The notes: a model not told the origin generated them from the sequence alone. 64,000 bases of DNA from Nocardioides sp. W7 (GCF_022919075.1 NZ_CP095078.1:5022001-5086000), one strand, 5' to 3'. Numbered from the stretch's first letter, positions 49,523 through 58,085 are shown. Translations and numbers: made by a program.

Positions 49523-49553
49523 GCCGAGTCAGCACTACTGGTGCTGACTCGGC
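49523..49553 (-). terminator. Terminator hairpin after the pucR-type gene
   Basis: Perfect 13-bp stem GCCGAGTCAGCAC / GTGCTGACTCGGC with a TACTG loop. A second partial GCCGAGTCAGCA copy is at 49501-49512, and AAGCTCAGGAGGC is directly duplicated at 49554-49579, running into the regulator's 3' end. Confidence 0.75.
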
Positions 49554-49570
49554 AAGCTCAGGAGGCAAGC

Positions 49571-50842
49571 TCAGGAGGCGATCTCCAGGACGCGGAGGGC
49601 GACGGCGACGTCGAGGCGCAGGTGCGGGTCGGAGGAGAGCGGGCCGAGGAGACGTTCGAGCTTGGCCACCCGGTAGCGCATCGTGTTGTAGTGGAAGAAC
49701 TGCACGCGAGCGGCCTCGGCCACGTTGAAGTTCGTGTCCAGCAGCACCTGGAGGGTCTCGCGCAGGTCCGCGGCCTCGGTCGTGGCCAGGGCGAGCGGGC
49801 CGAGCACGTCGCGGGTGAAGGCCTCCAGCTCGCGGTCGTCGGTGATCAGCGCGATCAGCCGGTGCAGGCCGAGCTGGTCGAAGAAGGTCGTCGAGCCGCC
49901 GCCGTGCACCCGGCGCCCCACCTCGACCGCGCGCCGGGCCTGCGCGTAGGCGCCCGGCAGGTCCTCGAGATCGACGGCCACCCGACTCACCCCGACCGAG
50001 AACGGCCGGCGGCCACCGCCCTTGTCGCCGGCCACGGCCGTCACCACCCGTCGTACGACGGCCTCGCCGGCCACCGACTCCTCGGCGCCGGACGGGACCG
50101 GCAGCAGACTGACGACCTCGGAGGAGAAGTCGACGCAGGGGATGCCGGGGTCGACGCCGCGACCGACCTGCCGCCAGGCCGCCGCGAACCGCTCCTGCCA
50201 CTGCCGGCGGACGGCGCGCGCGACCGGCGCCTCGTCCGGTCCGGGCGGGTCGATCTCGGCGGCGACCACGACGACCGGCCGGAGCAGGTCCCAGCCGAAG
50301 GTGTCGGCGTGCTCGGCGACGTACTCCTCCCCGCCGGCACGGCGCAGGAAGACGTCGCGCAGGAAGTCGCCCTGGTACTTGTTCTCGACCGCGGAGACGG
50401 CCTGCTCGCGGATGATGACCAGGGCCGCCACGGCCGCCGCCCGCTCGAGCGCGTGCACGTCGTCGGAGGAGATCGGCGCGCCCGGCCGGACGCAGACGAG
50501 CCGGGCCAGGTCGGTGCCGGCCGCCGCGACCCGCAGCGTGCGCACCTCGCCGTCCCCCACCACCGCTCCGTGGCCCCCGATCCGCTCGACCCGGACCCGG
50601 CCGGTCGGGTCGACGAGATCGTGGTCGGCGAGCTGGGTGCGCTGCGCCTCGGAGAGCGCACCGGCACGCTCGCGGCCGTCGGTCGAGGTCACCAGGACGC
50701 CCACGTCGAGCACCCGCGCCACCTCGGCCGCGATCCCCCGCAGGTCGCCACCCTCGAGGGCGATCTGGGTGAGGCCGGTGTGCAGCGCGTCGACCCGGGC
50801 CAGCGCCTCGGCGGCGCCACCGTCACCGGTGCCTATCAACAT
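49571..50842 (-). CDS. PucR-family transcriptional regulator
   Basis: 423 residues. An N-terminal sensory region, a GGDEF-like central domain (about 195-310, VVVVAAEIDPPG to FSVGVSRV), and the PucR C-terminal helix-turn-helix ETLQVLLDTNFNVAEAARVQ then FHYNTMRYRVAKLERLLG. Such regulators often control purine, pyrimidine or amino-acid catabolism in actinobacteria. It sits between the permease-hydroxylase operon and the divergent fdrA operon and is the natural candidate to control both. The start at 50842 leaves a 76-bp divergent promoter region. Confidence 0.92.
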   Translation of the reverse strand: MLIGTGDGGAAEALARVDALHTGLTQIALEGGDLRGIAAEVARVLDVGVLVTSTDGRERAGALSEAQRTQLADHDLVDPTGRVRVERIGGHGAVVGDGEVRTLRVAAAGTDLARLVCVRPGAPISSDDVHALERAAAVAALVIIREQAVSAVENKYQGDFLRDVFLRRAGGEEYVAEHADTFGWDLLRPVVVVAAEIDPPGPDEAPVARAVRRQWQERFAAAWRQVGRGVDPGIPCVDFSSEVVSLLPVPSGAEESVAGEAVVRRVVTAVAGDKGGGRRPFSVGVSRVAVDLEDLPGAYAQARRAVEVGRRVHGGGSTTFFDQLGLHRLIALITDDRELEAFTRDVLGPLALATTEAADLRETLQVLLDTNFNVAEAARVQFFHYNTMRYRVAKLERLLGPLSSDPHLRLDVAVALRVLEIAS

Positions 50843-50864
50843 CTGCGCCCTCCTCGGGAGATCG

Positions 50865-50897
50865 TTGGCACATCCTCACATCGGTCAACCCTAGAAT
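50865..50897 (+). promoter_or_regulatory. Divergent promoter region of pucR-type gene and fdrA operon
   Basis: A -10-like TAGAAT at 50892-50897 precedes the rightward GTG at 50919 by 21 bases. TTGGCACATC at 50865-50874 resembles the TTGGCAGATC half of the palindrome upstream of arcC, and GTTG/CAAC flank the segment 50864-50889. A common regulator site is possible. Confidence 0.4.
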
Positions 50898-50918
50898 GAC
50901 CCGCTAGCGTCTGTCAGC

Positions 50919-51641
50919 GTGAGGCCCCACCGCCCGCTCCCGGCCCAGCACCGGGCCCCCCTTCCGGTCAGCGCACCGCCGCGCGTCCACGAGCGGCTCC
51001 GGGCCGCGCCGGACGGCCCGGTCACCGTGCTCCACCGAGGTCCGCACGCCGTGTACGTCGACCTGCACGGCTGGTGCACCGGCGTCGTCGACGCGCAGGC
51101 CGCCCAGGTGCCGTGCGCCCTGCGCGCCGCGGCCGGCGTGCTCGCCGAGCTCCCGGCGCGGACCGCGGAGGTCCGCGACGGCGTGCTCCACCTCGACGGT
51201 CGGCCGCTGGTCGTGGGCCGGTTCGTCCGGGTCGGCGTCCCCGCACTGGCGCTCACCGCCGACCGGCCGGCACCGCTGGGGGTCGAGGAGGTGCGCAGCC
51301 TGGTCGGCGCCGGCGACGGGCTCACGCCGTACGGCGACGACCAGCTCTGCGGCTGGCTGGCCGTGCACCGGGCCGCCGGCGTCGCGACCCCCGAGGTCGA
51401 CGCGGCGGTGCGGGCGATGGCGTACCGCACCACGCTGCTCTCCGCCACCCTGCTCGACTGCGCCCTGCACGGGGAGGCACTGCCCGAGTTCGGGGACTGG
51501 CTGCGGGTCGTCGGCACCCCTGCCGAGCGAGGCCGGGCCGCGGCGCTGGCGGCGATCGGACACACCTCCGGCCGCGGTCTGCTCACCGGGGGCCGGCGTG
51601 CCCTCGCCGGACTCGCACGGCGCAGCGGAAGCGCGGCATGA
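50919..51641 (+). CDS. DUF2877 domain protein (fdrA operon)
   Basis: 240 residues. The late Gly-rich segment LVGAGDGLTPYGDDQLCGWL (about 128-147) is the strongest DUF2877 signature; the C-terminus ends with HTSGRGLLTGG. In E. coli the corresponding gene (ylbF) lies with fdrA and ylbE in the allantoin cluster tied to oxamate carbamoyltransferase. The biochemical role of this subunit is not clear. The GTG at 50919 is the first start after the promoter, and the TGA overlaps the fdrA ATG. Confidence 0.82.
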   Translation: MRPHRPLPAQHRAPLPVSAPPRVHERLRAAPDGPVTVLHRGPHAVYVDLHGWCTGVVDAQAAQVPCALRAAAGVLAELPARTAEVRDGVLHLDGRPLVVGRFVRVGVPALALTADRPAPLGVEEVRSLVGAGDGLTPYGDDQLCGWLAVHRAAGVATPEVDAAVRAMAYRTTLLSATLLDCALHGEALPEFGDWLRVVGTPAERGRAAALAAIGHTSGRGLLTGGRRALAGLARRSGSAA

Positions 51642-53044
51642 GGACCCACGTCGAGCTCCGTCCCGGCGCGTACGCCGACTCCGTCGCCCTGCTCCAGGTC
51701 AGCCGCAGCGTCCAGCAGGTCGAGGGCGTGCTCGCGGCCCAGGTCGCGATGGCGACCGCACTGAACCTCGAGGTGCTCGCCGGCATGGGCTTCGACGTGC
51801 CCGCCGAGGCCACCACCAACGACCTCGTCGTCGCGCTGCGCGTCGCGGACGACGCCGCCGTCGAACGCGCCCTGGCCGCGGTCGCCGAGGCGCTGGCCGC
51901 GACGAGCCGCCGACCGACCGGCGGTGGCGAGGTGGCACCCCACCGCACCACGGCCACCGCGCTGCGCGACGCCCCCGGCGGGCTGGTCCTGGTCTCCGTC
52001 GCCGGCCAGCACGCCCTCGTCGAGGCGATGGACGCCCTCGACGCGGGCAGCGACGTGATGGTCTTCAGCGACAACGTCCCGCTCGAGCACGAGATCGCCC
52101 TGAAGCGCACCGCCGCCGAGCGCGGGCTGCTGGTGCTGGGCCCCGACTGCGGGACGGCCGTCGTCGACGGGGTCGGTCTCGGCTTCGCCAACGTGGTCCG
52201 CCCCGGACCGGTCGGCCTGGTCGCCGCGTCCGGCACCGGCTGCCAGCAGCTCCTCGCGCTGCTCGACCACGCCGGCGTCGGCGTCTCCTCCGCGCTCGGC
52301 GTCGGCGGCCGTGACCTGTCCACCGAGGTCGGCGGCCGGTCCACCACCGAGGCCCTGCGCCGGCTCGACCTCGACCCGTCGGTCGAGCTCGTCGTCCTCG
52401 TCTCCAAGCCCCCGGCCCCCGAGGTCGCCGCCACCGTGCAGGAGTACGCCGACCGCCTCGGCACGCCGGTCGAGCTCGCGCTCCTGGGTGCCGGCCGCCC
52501 CGACCTGACCGCGGCCGCCGAGGCGGTGCTGCGCCGGCTCGGCCACGCCGTCCCCACCTGGCCGGTCACCGGGAGCACCGGTCCGGCCACCCGCGGTCGG
52601 CGGCTGCACGGGCTCTTCGTCGGCGGCACGCTCTGCCAGGAGGCCAGGCTGATCGCGGAGGAGCGGCTCGGCACCGACCACCCGTTCACCGACTTCGGCG
52701 ACGACGCCTACACCGCCGGCCGGGCCCATCCGATGATCGACCCGACGCTGCGCCTGGAGCACCTCGCCCGGGTCGCCGCCGACCCGGACACGGCGGTGCT
52801 CCTGCTCGACGTCGTGCTGGGCCACGGCGCGGAGCCGGACCCGGCCGCGCTCCTCGCGCCGGCCATCACCGGGCTCGATGTCCCCGTCGTCGTCAGCCTG
52901 GTCGGCACCGCCGCCGACCCGCAGGACCTGGCCCGCCAGGCCGACGCGCTCGCCGGCGCCGGTGCCGAGGTGCACCTGTCCAACGCCGGCGCGGCCCGGC
53001 GCGCGGTGGCCCTCGTCGAGCAGCGCCTGGAGGCCCTGTCATGA
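51638..53044 (+). CDS. fdrA: FdrA-type protein (acyl-CoA synthetase-like carbamoyltransferase subunit)
   Basis: 468 residues. It resembles the succinyl-CoA synthetase alpha chain: VMVFSDNVPLEHEIALKR (about 146-163), VLGPDCGTAVV, the phosphate/CoA-loop LVAASGTGCQQLLALLDHAG (about 195-214), GVGGRDLS, and a repeat-like C-terminal half. FdrA with YlbE/DUF2877 has been linked to oxamate carbamoyltransferase, which moves a carbamoyl group from oxalurate to phosphate. There are no allantoinase or allantoicase genes here. ATGA overlaps tie it to both neighbours. Confidence 0.85.
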   Translation: MRTHVELRPGAYADSVALLQVSRSVQQVEGVLAAQVAMATALNLEVLAGMGFDVPAEATTNDLVVALRVADDAAVERALAAVAEALAATSRRPTGGGEVAPHRTTATALRDAPGGLVLVSVAGQHALVEAMDALDAGSDVMVFSDNVPLEHEIALKRTAAERGLLVLGPDCGTAVVDGVGLGFANVVRPGPVGLVAASGTGCQQLLALLDHAGVGVSSALGVGGRDLSTEVGGRSTTEALRRLDLDPSVELVVLVSKPPAPEVAATVQEYADRLGTPVELALLGAGRPDLTAAAEAVLRRLGHAVPTWPVTGSTGPATRGRRLHGLFVGGTLCQEARLIAEERLGTDHPFTDFGDDAYTAGRAHPMIDPTLRLEHLARVAADPDTAVLLLDVVLGHGAEPDPAALLAPAITGLDVPVVVSLVGTAADPQDLARQADALAGAGAEVHLSNAGAARRAVALVEQRLEALS

Positions 53045-54459
53045 CCAGCACCGTCGTGACCAGCACCAGCACCGTCGTCTCCGTCGGCACCGACCTGCTC
53101 GCCGATGCCCTCGCCGGTCAGGCGGTCGAGGTCCAGCGCGTCGACTGGCGCCCGCCGATGCCCGGCACGGAGTCCGATCTGGCCACCGTCGCCGCGGACC
53201 CGCTGCGCCACGACGCCAACCGGCGCGCCCTCGACGCCATGCTCGGTGTGACCGCCCGGCTGGTCGACGTCGCCCCGGCTGCCGAGGTGCTCGGCCTGCA
53301 GCGCGGCGAGTTCCTGCACGCCGGCCCGCCGATCACCTGGGACCGCGCGTCCGGCCCGCTGCGCGGCGGGCTGATGGCCGGTGCCGCGCTCGAGGGGCTC
53401 GTCGACGACCCGGAGGACGCCGTCGCGCTCTTCGAGTCCGGCTCCTCGGTGAGCCTGGAGCCGTGCCACCACCGCGCCACAGTCGGGCCGATGGCCGGGG
53501 TGGTCACCCCGGGCATGTGGATGTTCGTGCTCGAGGATCCGGCGAGCGGGCGTCGTACCCACTGCTCGCTCAACGAGGGCCTCGGCAAGGTGCTCCGGTA
53601 CGGCGCCTACTCCCCCGAGGTGCTCACCCGGCTGCGCTGGATGGGCGACGTGCTGGGCCCGCTGCTGCAGGCCGCCGTGCGCGCCAGCGAGCCCGTCGAC
53701 GTGACCGGCATCCTCACCCAGATGCTGCAGATGGGCGACGAGGCCCACAACCGCAACCGCGCCGGGACCCTGATGCTGCTGCGCGACCTCGCCCCGGCGA
53801 TGGTCCTCAGCAGTCACGAGGCCGGCGCGGCCACCGCCGACGTCGCCGAGGCGATCCGGTTCGTCGGCGCCAACGACCACTTCTTCCTCAACCTGGCGAT
53901 GCCGGCCTGCAAGCTCGCGCTGGACGCCGCCCGCGGCATCGAGGGCTCGACGATGGTCGTGGCGATGGCCCGCAACGGCACCGACTTCGGCATCCAGGTC
54001 GCGGGCACCGGCGACGAGTGGTTCACCGGTCCGGCCCAGGTCGCCGACGGGCTCTACCTGGGCGACTACGGACCCGACGACGCCAACCCCGACATCGGCG
54101 ACTCCGCGATCACCGAGACCGCCGGCATCGGCGGCTTCGCGATGGCCACCGCCCCCGCGATCGTGCGCCTGGTCGGCGGCAGCGTCCCGGACGCGCTCGC
54201 GACCACCCGCCGGATGCACGAGATCACCCTCGGCGAGAACCCGCGCTGGTCGGTGCCGGTGCTCGACTTCCAGGGCACCCCGACCGGCATCGACGTCACC
54301 CGGGTCTGCCGCACCGGCATCCTGCCGCAGATCAACACCGGCATGGCCGGCAAGGTCGCCGGCACCGGTCAGGTCGGTGCCGGCCTGGTGACCCCGCCGG
54401 CCGAGATCTTCCCGAAGGCGCTGGCGCGACTGGCCGAGCTGGCCCGGGGCCGGGGCTGA
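53041..54459 (+). CDS. DUF1116 (YlbE-type) protein, carbamoyltransferase partner of FdrA
   Basis: 472 residues of the DUF1116 family: RVDWRPPMPG near the start, GPPITWDRASGPLRGGLMAG (about 97-116), LMLLRDLAPAM, FVGANDHFFLNLAMPACKLA (about 276-295) and VAMARNGTDFGIQVAGTG. E. coli YlbE is the FdrA partner in the oxamate carbamoyltransferase locus. The gene overlaps fdrA by ATGA and ends the operon. No terminator hairpin is obvious in the 71 bases before the next gene. Confidence 0.85.
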   Translation: MTSTVVTSTSTVVSVGTDLLADALAGQAVEVQRVDWRPPMPGTESDLATVAADPLRHDANRRALDAMLGVTARLVDVAPAAEVLGLQRGEFLHAGPPITWDRASGPLRGGLMAGAALEGLVDDPEDAVALFESGSSVSLEPCHHRATVGPMAGVVTPGMWMFVLEDPASGRRTHCSLNEGLGKVLRYGAYSPEVLTRLRWMGDVLGPLLQAAVRASEPVDVTGILTQMLQMGDEAHNRNRAGTLMLLRDLAPAMVLSSHEAGAATADVAEAIRFVGANDHFFLNLAMPACKLALDAARGIEGSTMVVAMARNGTDFGIQVAGTGDEWFTGPAQVADGLYLGDYGPDDANPDIGDSAITETAGIGGFAMATAPAIVRLVGGSVPDALATTRRMHEITLGENPRWSVPVLDFQGTPTGIDVTRVCRTGILPQINTGMAGKVAGTGQVGAGLVTPPAEIFPKALARLAELARGRG

Positions 54460-54530
54460 GTACGCACACTCAGGCCGGTCGAGTAGGCCGCCGCTGACGC
54501 CGGCACCGGACCGGGTGGCTGGATGGGGGC

Positions 54531-56894
54531 ATGCCCTTCTACGACCCGACGCGGTGCCCCGACTGCGGGGCCGACCTGCCCGCCGTCCCCAGCCGGTGCG
54601 ACGCCTGCGACCTGCCGCTGACCGGCCAGACCGCCGTCCAGCTGCAGAGCGTGCTGCGGTACGCCGACCAGCTGCTGGGCCAGCTCCGCCGGCCGGCCCC
54701 GTCCGCGATCGCGCCGTACCCCGCCCCAGCGCCGCGCGAGCGCGAGCGCCGCGGTCCGCGCACCACCTCGGTGCCGGCCGTGCTGCTCGGCCTCGGGGCG
54801 CTCTGCCTGCTCGTCGCGGCACTGATCTTCCTGGCCGTCGCCTGGTCCTGGCTCGGCGTGGGAGGTCGTACGACGGTCCTGCTCGGCCTGACCGCGGGCA
54901 GCGCGGCGGCGGGGCTGGTGCTCGGCGGGCGCGGCCTGCGGGCGGCCGGGGAGGCGCTCACCGTCGTCGCACTGGGCCTGGTCCTGCTCGACGTCGCCGG
55001 CGCGGGCCGGGCGGGCTGGCTCGGCACCCATCCCGACGGCGTCCCGCTCGCGGTGTACGGCGGGGCGCTGGCCGTCGCCGGTCTCGCGCTCCTCACCCAC
55101 CCGTCGCGGCTGATCGTCCCGCAGTTGGCCGCGGCCACCGGCGTGGGCGTCCTGCTCGCCGGGCTGGGCGAGCAGACCGACCGGCTCCGGCTGCTGGCGT
55201 TCGTCGGCGTGCTCGCGTTCGCCGCACTGGCGTGGACCGGCCGGGCGCTGCGGGCGGCGGCCCTCCGGTGGCTCGCGCTCGCCGGCGCGGGCGTCAGCTG
55301 GCTGGTGCTGGCCGGCACCTCGGCGGCGCACGCGCTCGAGGATCCGACCCTGGCCGGCCAGTGGGCGGACGGCCGGGTGGCCGGCCTGCTCGCCGCCGCG
55401 GCGCTGCTCCTGCTTCCGGCGGCCTTCCGCCCGCTCCGGCCCGTGGCCCTCGAGCCGTGCCTGGCGCTGGCCGCTGCCGCGGTCACCGGTGCGCTCGCGG
55501 TGCCGGTCGTCGACGAGACCGCCACGGTCCTGGTCCTGGTCGCCTCCGCCGTGGTCGTCGCCTGGTCGGGCGTGCTCCTCCTGCTGCTGGGCTCCCGCTG
55601 GTCCCTGGTCGCGCAGGTGCCGCTGCTGATCGCGTGCGTCCCCGTGGCGGGAGCCACGATCACGCTCGGCCTGCTCGCCCTGTCCCGCACGCTCGACATC
55701 GGGACGCCGTACTCCGCGACCGCCGATGTCCGATTGGCCGCGCGGCTCGACCAGCCGCACCCGCTGGTGCTGCCTATCGCAGCTCTCACCATCGCCGTCG
55801 CCATCGCGAGCCTGGTGCCGCGCGCCCACCGGCGGACCGCAGCGGCCCGAGCCGCCGGACCACTCGGCCTCGCCGGCCTCGGCGGCGTGGCGCTGTTCGC
55901 CGCTCCCCTGGCTGCGGTCGTGCTGCCGCTGTCCGCGGCCGGCGCGGCCGTGCTGCTCGTCCGCCGGGTCCGCACCGGCCTCCTGGGGCTGGTCGCCGTC
56001 GCGGCCGCCGGAGCCGCGGTGCCCCTCGCCCTGCCGAGCGCCGGTCTCACGACCGCGACCGCGGTGGTGCTGAGCGTCGTCGCCGCCTCCGTTGCCCTCC
56101 GCGGGCCGGCCGAGGTCCGGCTGCTCGGCGGCGCCGCGCTGCCGCTCGCGCTCGCCACCGCCGCCTGGGCCGGCGGGGAGGTCGCCGGGCTCGACCCGTC
56201 GTACCGCTCCCTGCTGGTGCTGGCGCTGGTCGCGGCGCTCGCGCTGCCCCGCCCGCGGCCGGAGGTCGAGCTCGCGGCGGTCGTGGCGGCGGTGGCCGCT
56301 GCGCTTGCCGGGATCGACGACAGCACCCCGCTGGCGGTGCACCTGACCCTCGCCGGCGCCCTGCTCACGATCCACTCCCTGCTGCACCGCGACCGCCGGC
56401 CGCTGGCCTGGCCGGGCGGGCTGCTGCTCGCGGCCGCGACCTGGGTACGGCTCGCCGAGATCGGCGTCGAGGCGCCCGAGGCCTACACGCTGCCGAGCGC
56501 CGTCGCGCTCGTGCTGGTCGGTCTGTACCGGCTCACCCGCGACGGTCGCGCCGGCACCGCGACCGCGCTGCTGCCCGGCCTGGTGCTCGCCACCGTCCCG
56601 AGCCTGCTGTGGGTGCTCGCCGACCCGCTCACGCCGCGCGCGGTGCTGCTCGGCGCCGGCTGCCTGACCCTGGTGCTGCTCGGCGCCCGGCTGGGCTGGA
56701 GCGCTCCCCTGCTGGTCGGCGGCACCGTCGGTGCGCTCGTCGTGCTGCGCGAGTCCGCGCCGTACCTCGCCGAGACCCCGCAGTGGATCCTCATCGGCAC
56801 CGCCGGAGCCCTGCTCACGGTCGTGGGCGTCACCTGGGAGCGCCGCTCCGTCGAGCTGCACCGGGCGGGGGCGTACGTCGGCCGGCTGCGGTGA
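54531..56894 (+). CDS. Large multi-pass membrane protein with N-terminal zinc ribbon (SCO7613-like)
   Basis: 787 residues. A zinc ribbon RCPDCGADLPAVPSRCDACD at about 8-27 is followed by a cytoplasmic linker and about 20 hydrophobic helices from residue 83 to 770. This matches the actinobacterial SCO7613 C-terminal-domain membrane family, whose function is unknown. Strong Ala/Leu/Val bias. It ends at a strong hairpin shared with doxX. Confidence 0.75.
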   Translation: MPFYDPTRCPDCGADLPAVPSRCDACDLPLTGQTAVQLQSVLRYADQLLGQLRRPAPSAIAPYPAPAPRERERRGPRTTSVPAVLLGLGALCLLVAALIFLAVAWSWLGVGGRTTVLLGLTAGSAAAGLVLGGRGLRAAGEALTVVALGLVLLDVAGAGRAGWLGTHPDGVPLAVYGGALAVAGLALLTHPSRLIVPQLAAATGVGVLLAGLGEQTDRLRLLAFVGVLAFAALAWTGRALRAAALRWLALAGAGVSWLVLAGTSAAHALEDPTLAGQWADGRVAGLLAAAALLLLPAAFRPLRPVALEPCLALAAAAVTGALAVPVVDETATVLVLVASAVVVAWSGVLLLLLGSRWSLVAQVPLLIACVPVAGATITLGLLALSRTLDIGTPYSATADVRLAARLDQPHPLVLPIAALTIAVAIASLVPRAHRRTAAARAAGPLGLAGLGGVALFAAPLAAVVLPLSAAGAAVLLVRRVRTGLLGLVAVAAAGAAVPLALPSAGLTTATAVVLSVVAASVALRGPAEVRLLGGAALPLALATAAWAGGEVAGLDPSYRSLLVLALVAALALPRPRPEVELAAVVAAVAAALAGIDDSTPLAVHLTLAGALLTIHSLLHRDRRPLAWPGGLLLAAATWVRLAEIGVEAPEAYTLPSAVALVLVGLYRLTRDGRAGTATALLPGLVLATVPSLLWVLADPLTPRAVLLGAGCLTLVLLGARLGWSAPLLVGGTVGALVVLRESAPYLAETPQWILIGTAGALLTVVGVTWERRSVELHRAGAYVGRLR

Positions 56895-56907
56895 GCCGGC
56901 ATGCCGA

Positions 56908-56934
56908 AGGCCCCGGTGCCGAGCACCGGGGCCT
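56908..56934. terminator. Bidirectional terminator between the large membrane protein and doxX genes
   Basis: Perfect 11-bp stem AGGCCCCGGTG / CACCGGGGCCT with a CCGAG loop, between converging genes that end at 56894 and 56953. Confidence 0.8.
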
Positions 56935-56952
56935 GGGGTGTGACTGCTGCGG

Positions 56953-57546
56953 CTACTTCAGCCAGCCGTGACGCTGGACGAACGGGACCTTGGCCCAGAG
57001 ACCGCCGAGACCGAGGGTCCGGCCGGCGTCGGTCAGCGCGAGCATCGCGAGCAGACCGGCGTAGACGAGGTGGTCGTCCATGAAGGGGTTGTTCTCCGGC
57101 CAGAGCGCGGCGGCCCACATCAGGACCATCATCAGCGCCCCCGAGACGGCCGCGACCCGGATGCCGACGCCGGTGATCAGCGCCAGACCGATGCCGGCGA
57201 GGCCGACCATGAACAGCCAGTCGACGGCGGCGTAGCCGGCCAGCGAGTTGAAAGCGTCCGCGAAGGGGCCCTTGGTCGCGAAGCTCAGGAAGCCCTCGGT
57301 GGGGCTGCCGCCGTTGAGCCAGGACGAGTCCCGCTCGGTGGCGAAGCCGAGGCCGAAGAGCTTGTCCAGGAAGGCCCAGAGGAAGACCCAGCCGAGGGCG
57401 ATCCGCAGGCCGGCACCGACGTAGCGGGCGGCACGCGCGGGGCGGGTCTCGGGGGCGATCAGCTCGGGGTGGACGAAGTTCGGGTCGGGCAGGGTCGCGG
57501 CCCCGCCCTCGTGACGTCCTCGGTGGGTGAGGTGGATGTTCGACAT
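56953..57546 (-). CDS. DoxX family membrane protein
   Basis: 197 residues from ATG 57546, which follows GGAGGTCACACC. After a hydrophilic N-terminus come four transmembrane helices from about residue 44 to 175, with RIALGWVFLWAFLDKLFGLG as the DoxX start and a TDAGRTLGLGGLW tail. DoxX/DoxD proteins are quinone-linked redox or redox-stress membrane proteins; its partner is not adjacent here. Confidence 0.88.
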   Translation of the reverse strand: MSNIHLTHRGRHEGGAATLPDPNFVHPELIAPETRPARAARYVGAGLRIALGWVFLWAFLDKLFGLGFATERDSSWLNGGSPTEGFLSFATKGPFADAFNSLAGYAAVDWLFMVGLAGIGLALITGVGIRVAAVSGALMMVLMWAAALWPENNPFMDDHLVYAGLLAMLALTDAGRTLGLGGLWAKVPFVQRHGWLK

Positions 57547-57662
57547 GGTGTGACCTCCTGCTCCGGTGGTGACGTTCTCTGACACCACCACTCTCGCCGC
57601 GCGCGCCGCTCCCGGTCAGTGCCGGACGTCGCGCGGGTGGAGGACCTAGGTCCCGAAGCCGG

Positions 57663-57971
57663 TCAGGCCTGCTGCGGCGGCAGCCAGAAGGCGGCCTTGA
57701 TGTCGACGCTCCCCGAGGGCCGCAGCGGGGTGCCCTCCTCGAGATAGGTCTGGCGCGCCTCGTCGAGATGGCTCGGCGGCAGCGACCCGTCGGCGCGCAC
57801 CACCCGCCACCACGGCACCCCGCCGCCGTGGGTCGCCATCACGTTGCCGACCCGGCGCGGGCCGTACCGGCCGAGCGCGTCCGCGATGGCGCCGTACGTC
57901 GTGACCCGGCCGCGCGGCACCTGCTCGACGATCGCGAGCACCGCCTCGACGTACTCCTCGGGATGCCTCAC
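57663..57971 (-). CDS. Alkyltransferase-like protein (MGMT/ATL family)
   Basis: 102 residues. GRVTTYGAIADALG and GNVMATHGGGVPWWRVVRAD match the DNA-binding domain of O6-alkylguanine transferases, but the PCHRV active-site cysteine is replaced by Trp (PWWRV), and the next His by Trp. ATL proteins bind alkylated guanine and flag it for nucleotide excision repair instead of repairing it. The double Trp is less usual than the PWHRV of described ATLs. Confidence 0.92.
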   Translation of the reverse strand: MRHPEEYVEAVLAIVEQVPRGRVTTYGAIADALGRYGPRRVGNVMATHGGGVPWWRVVRADGSLPPSHLDEARQTYLEEGTPLRPSGSVDIKAAFWLPPQQA

Positions 57972-58020
57972 GCCCCGAACGCTAGCGGCCGGCTCCGGGC
58001 AGCGTGCTGCCCCGACGACG

Positions 58021-58056
58021 CGAACGACCCGCCCGCGGATGCGGACGGGTCGTTCG
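58021..58056 (-). terminator. Terminator hairpin downstream of moeZ
   Basis: Perfect 11-bp arms CGAACGACCCG (58021-58031) and CGGGTCGTTCG (58046-58056), with an inner CGC/GCG. About 30 bases past the moeZ stop on the minus strand. Confidence 0.75.
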
Positions 58057-58085
58057 GGACGGGCGGTGCCCGGAGGCTCCGTGCG

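Noticed and set aside
54369-56861. Long minus-strand open frame of about 830 codons
   Set aside because: Gly/Arg/Gln-rich with no domain. It is the antisense of the large membrane-protein gene, whose helix pattern and zinc ribbon are convincing.
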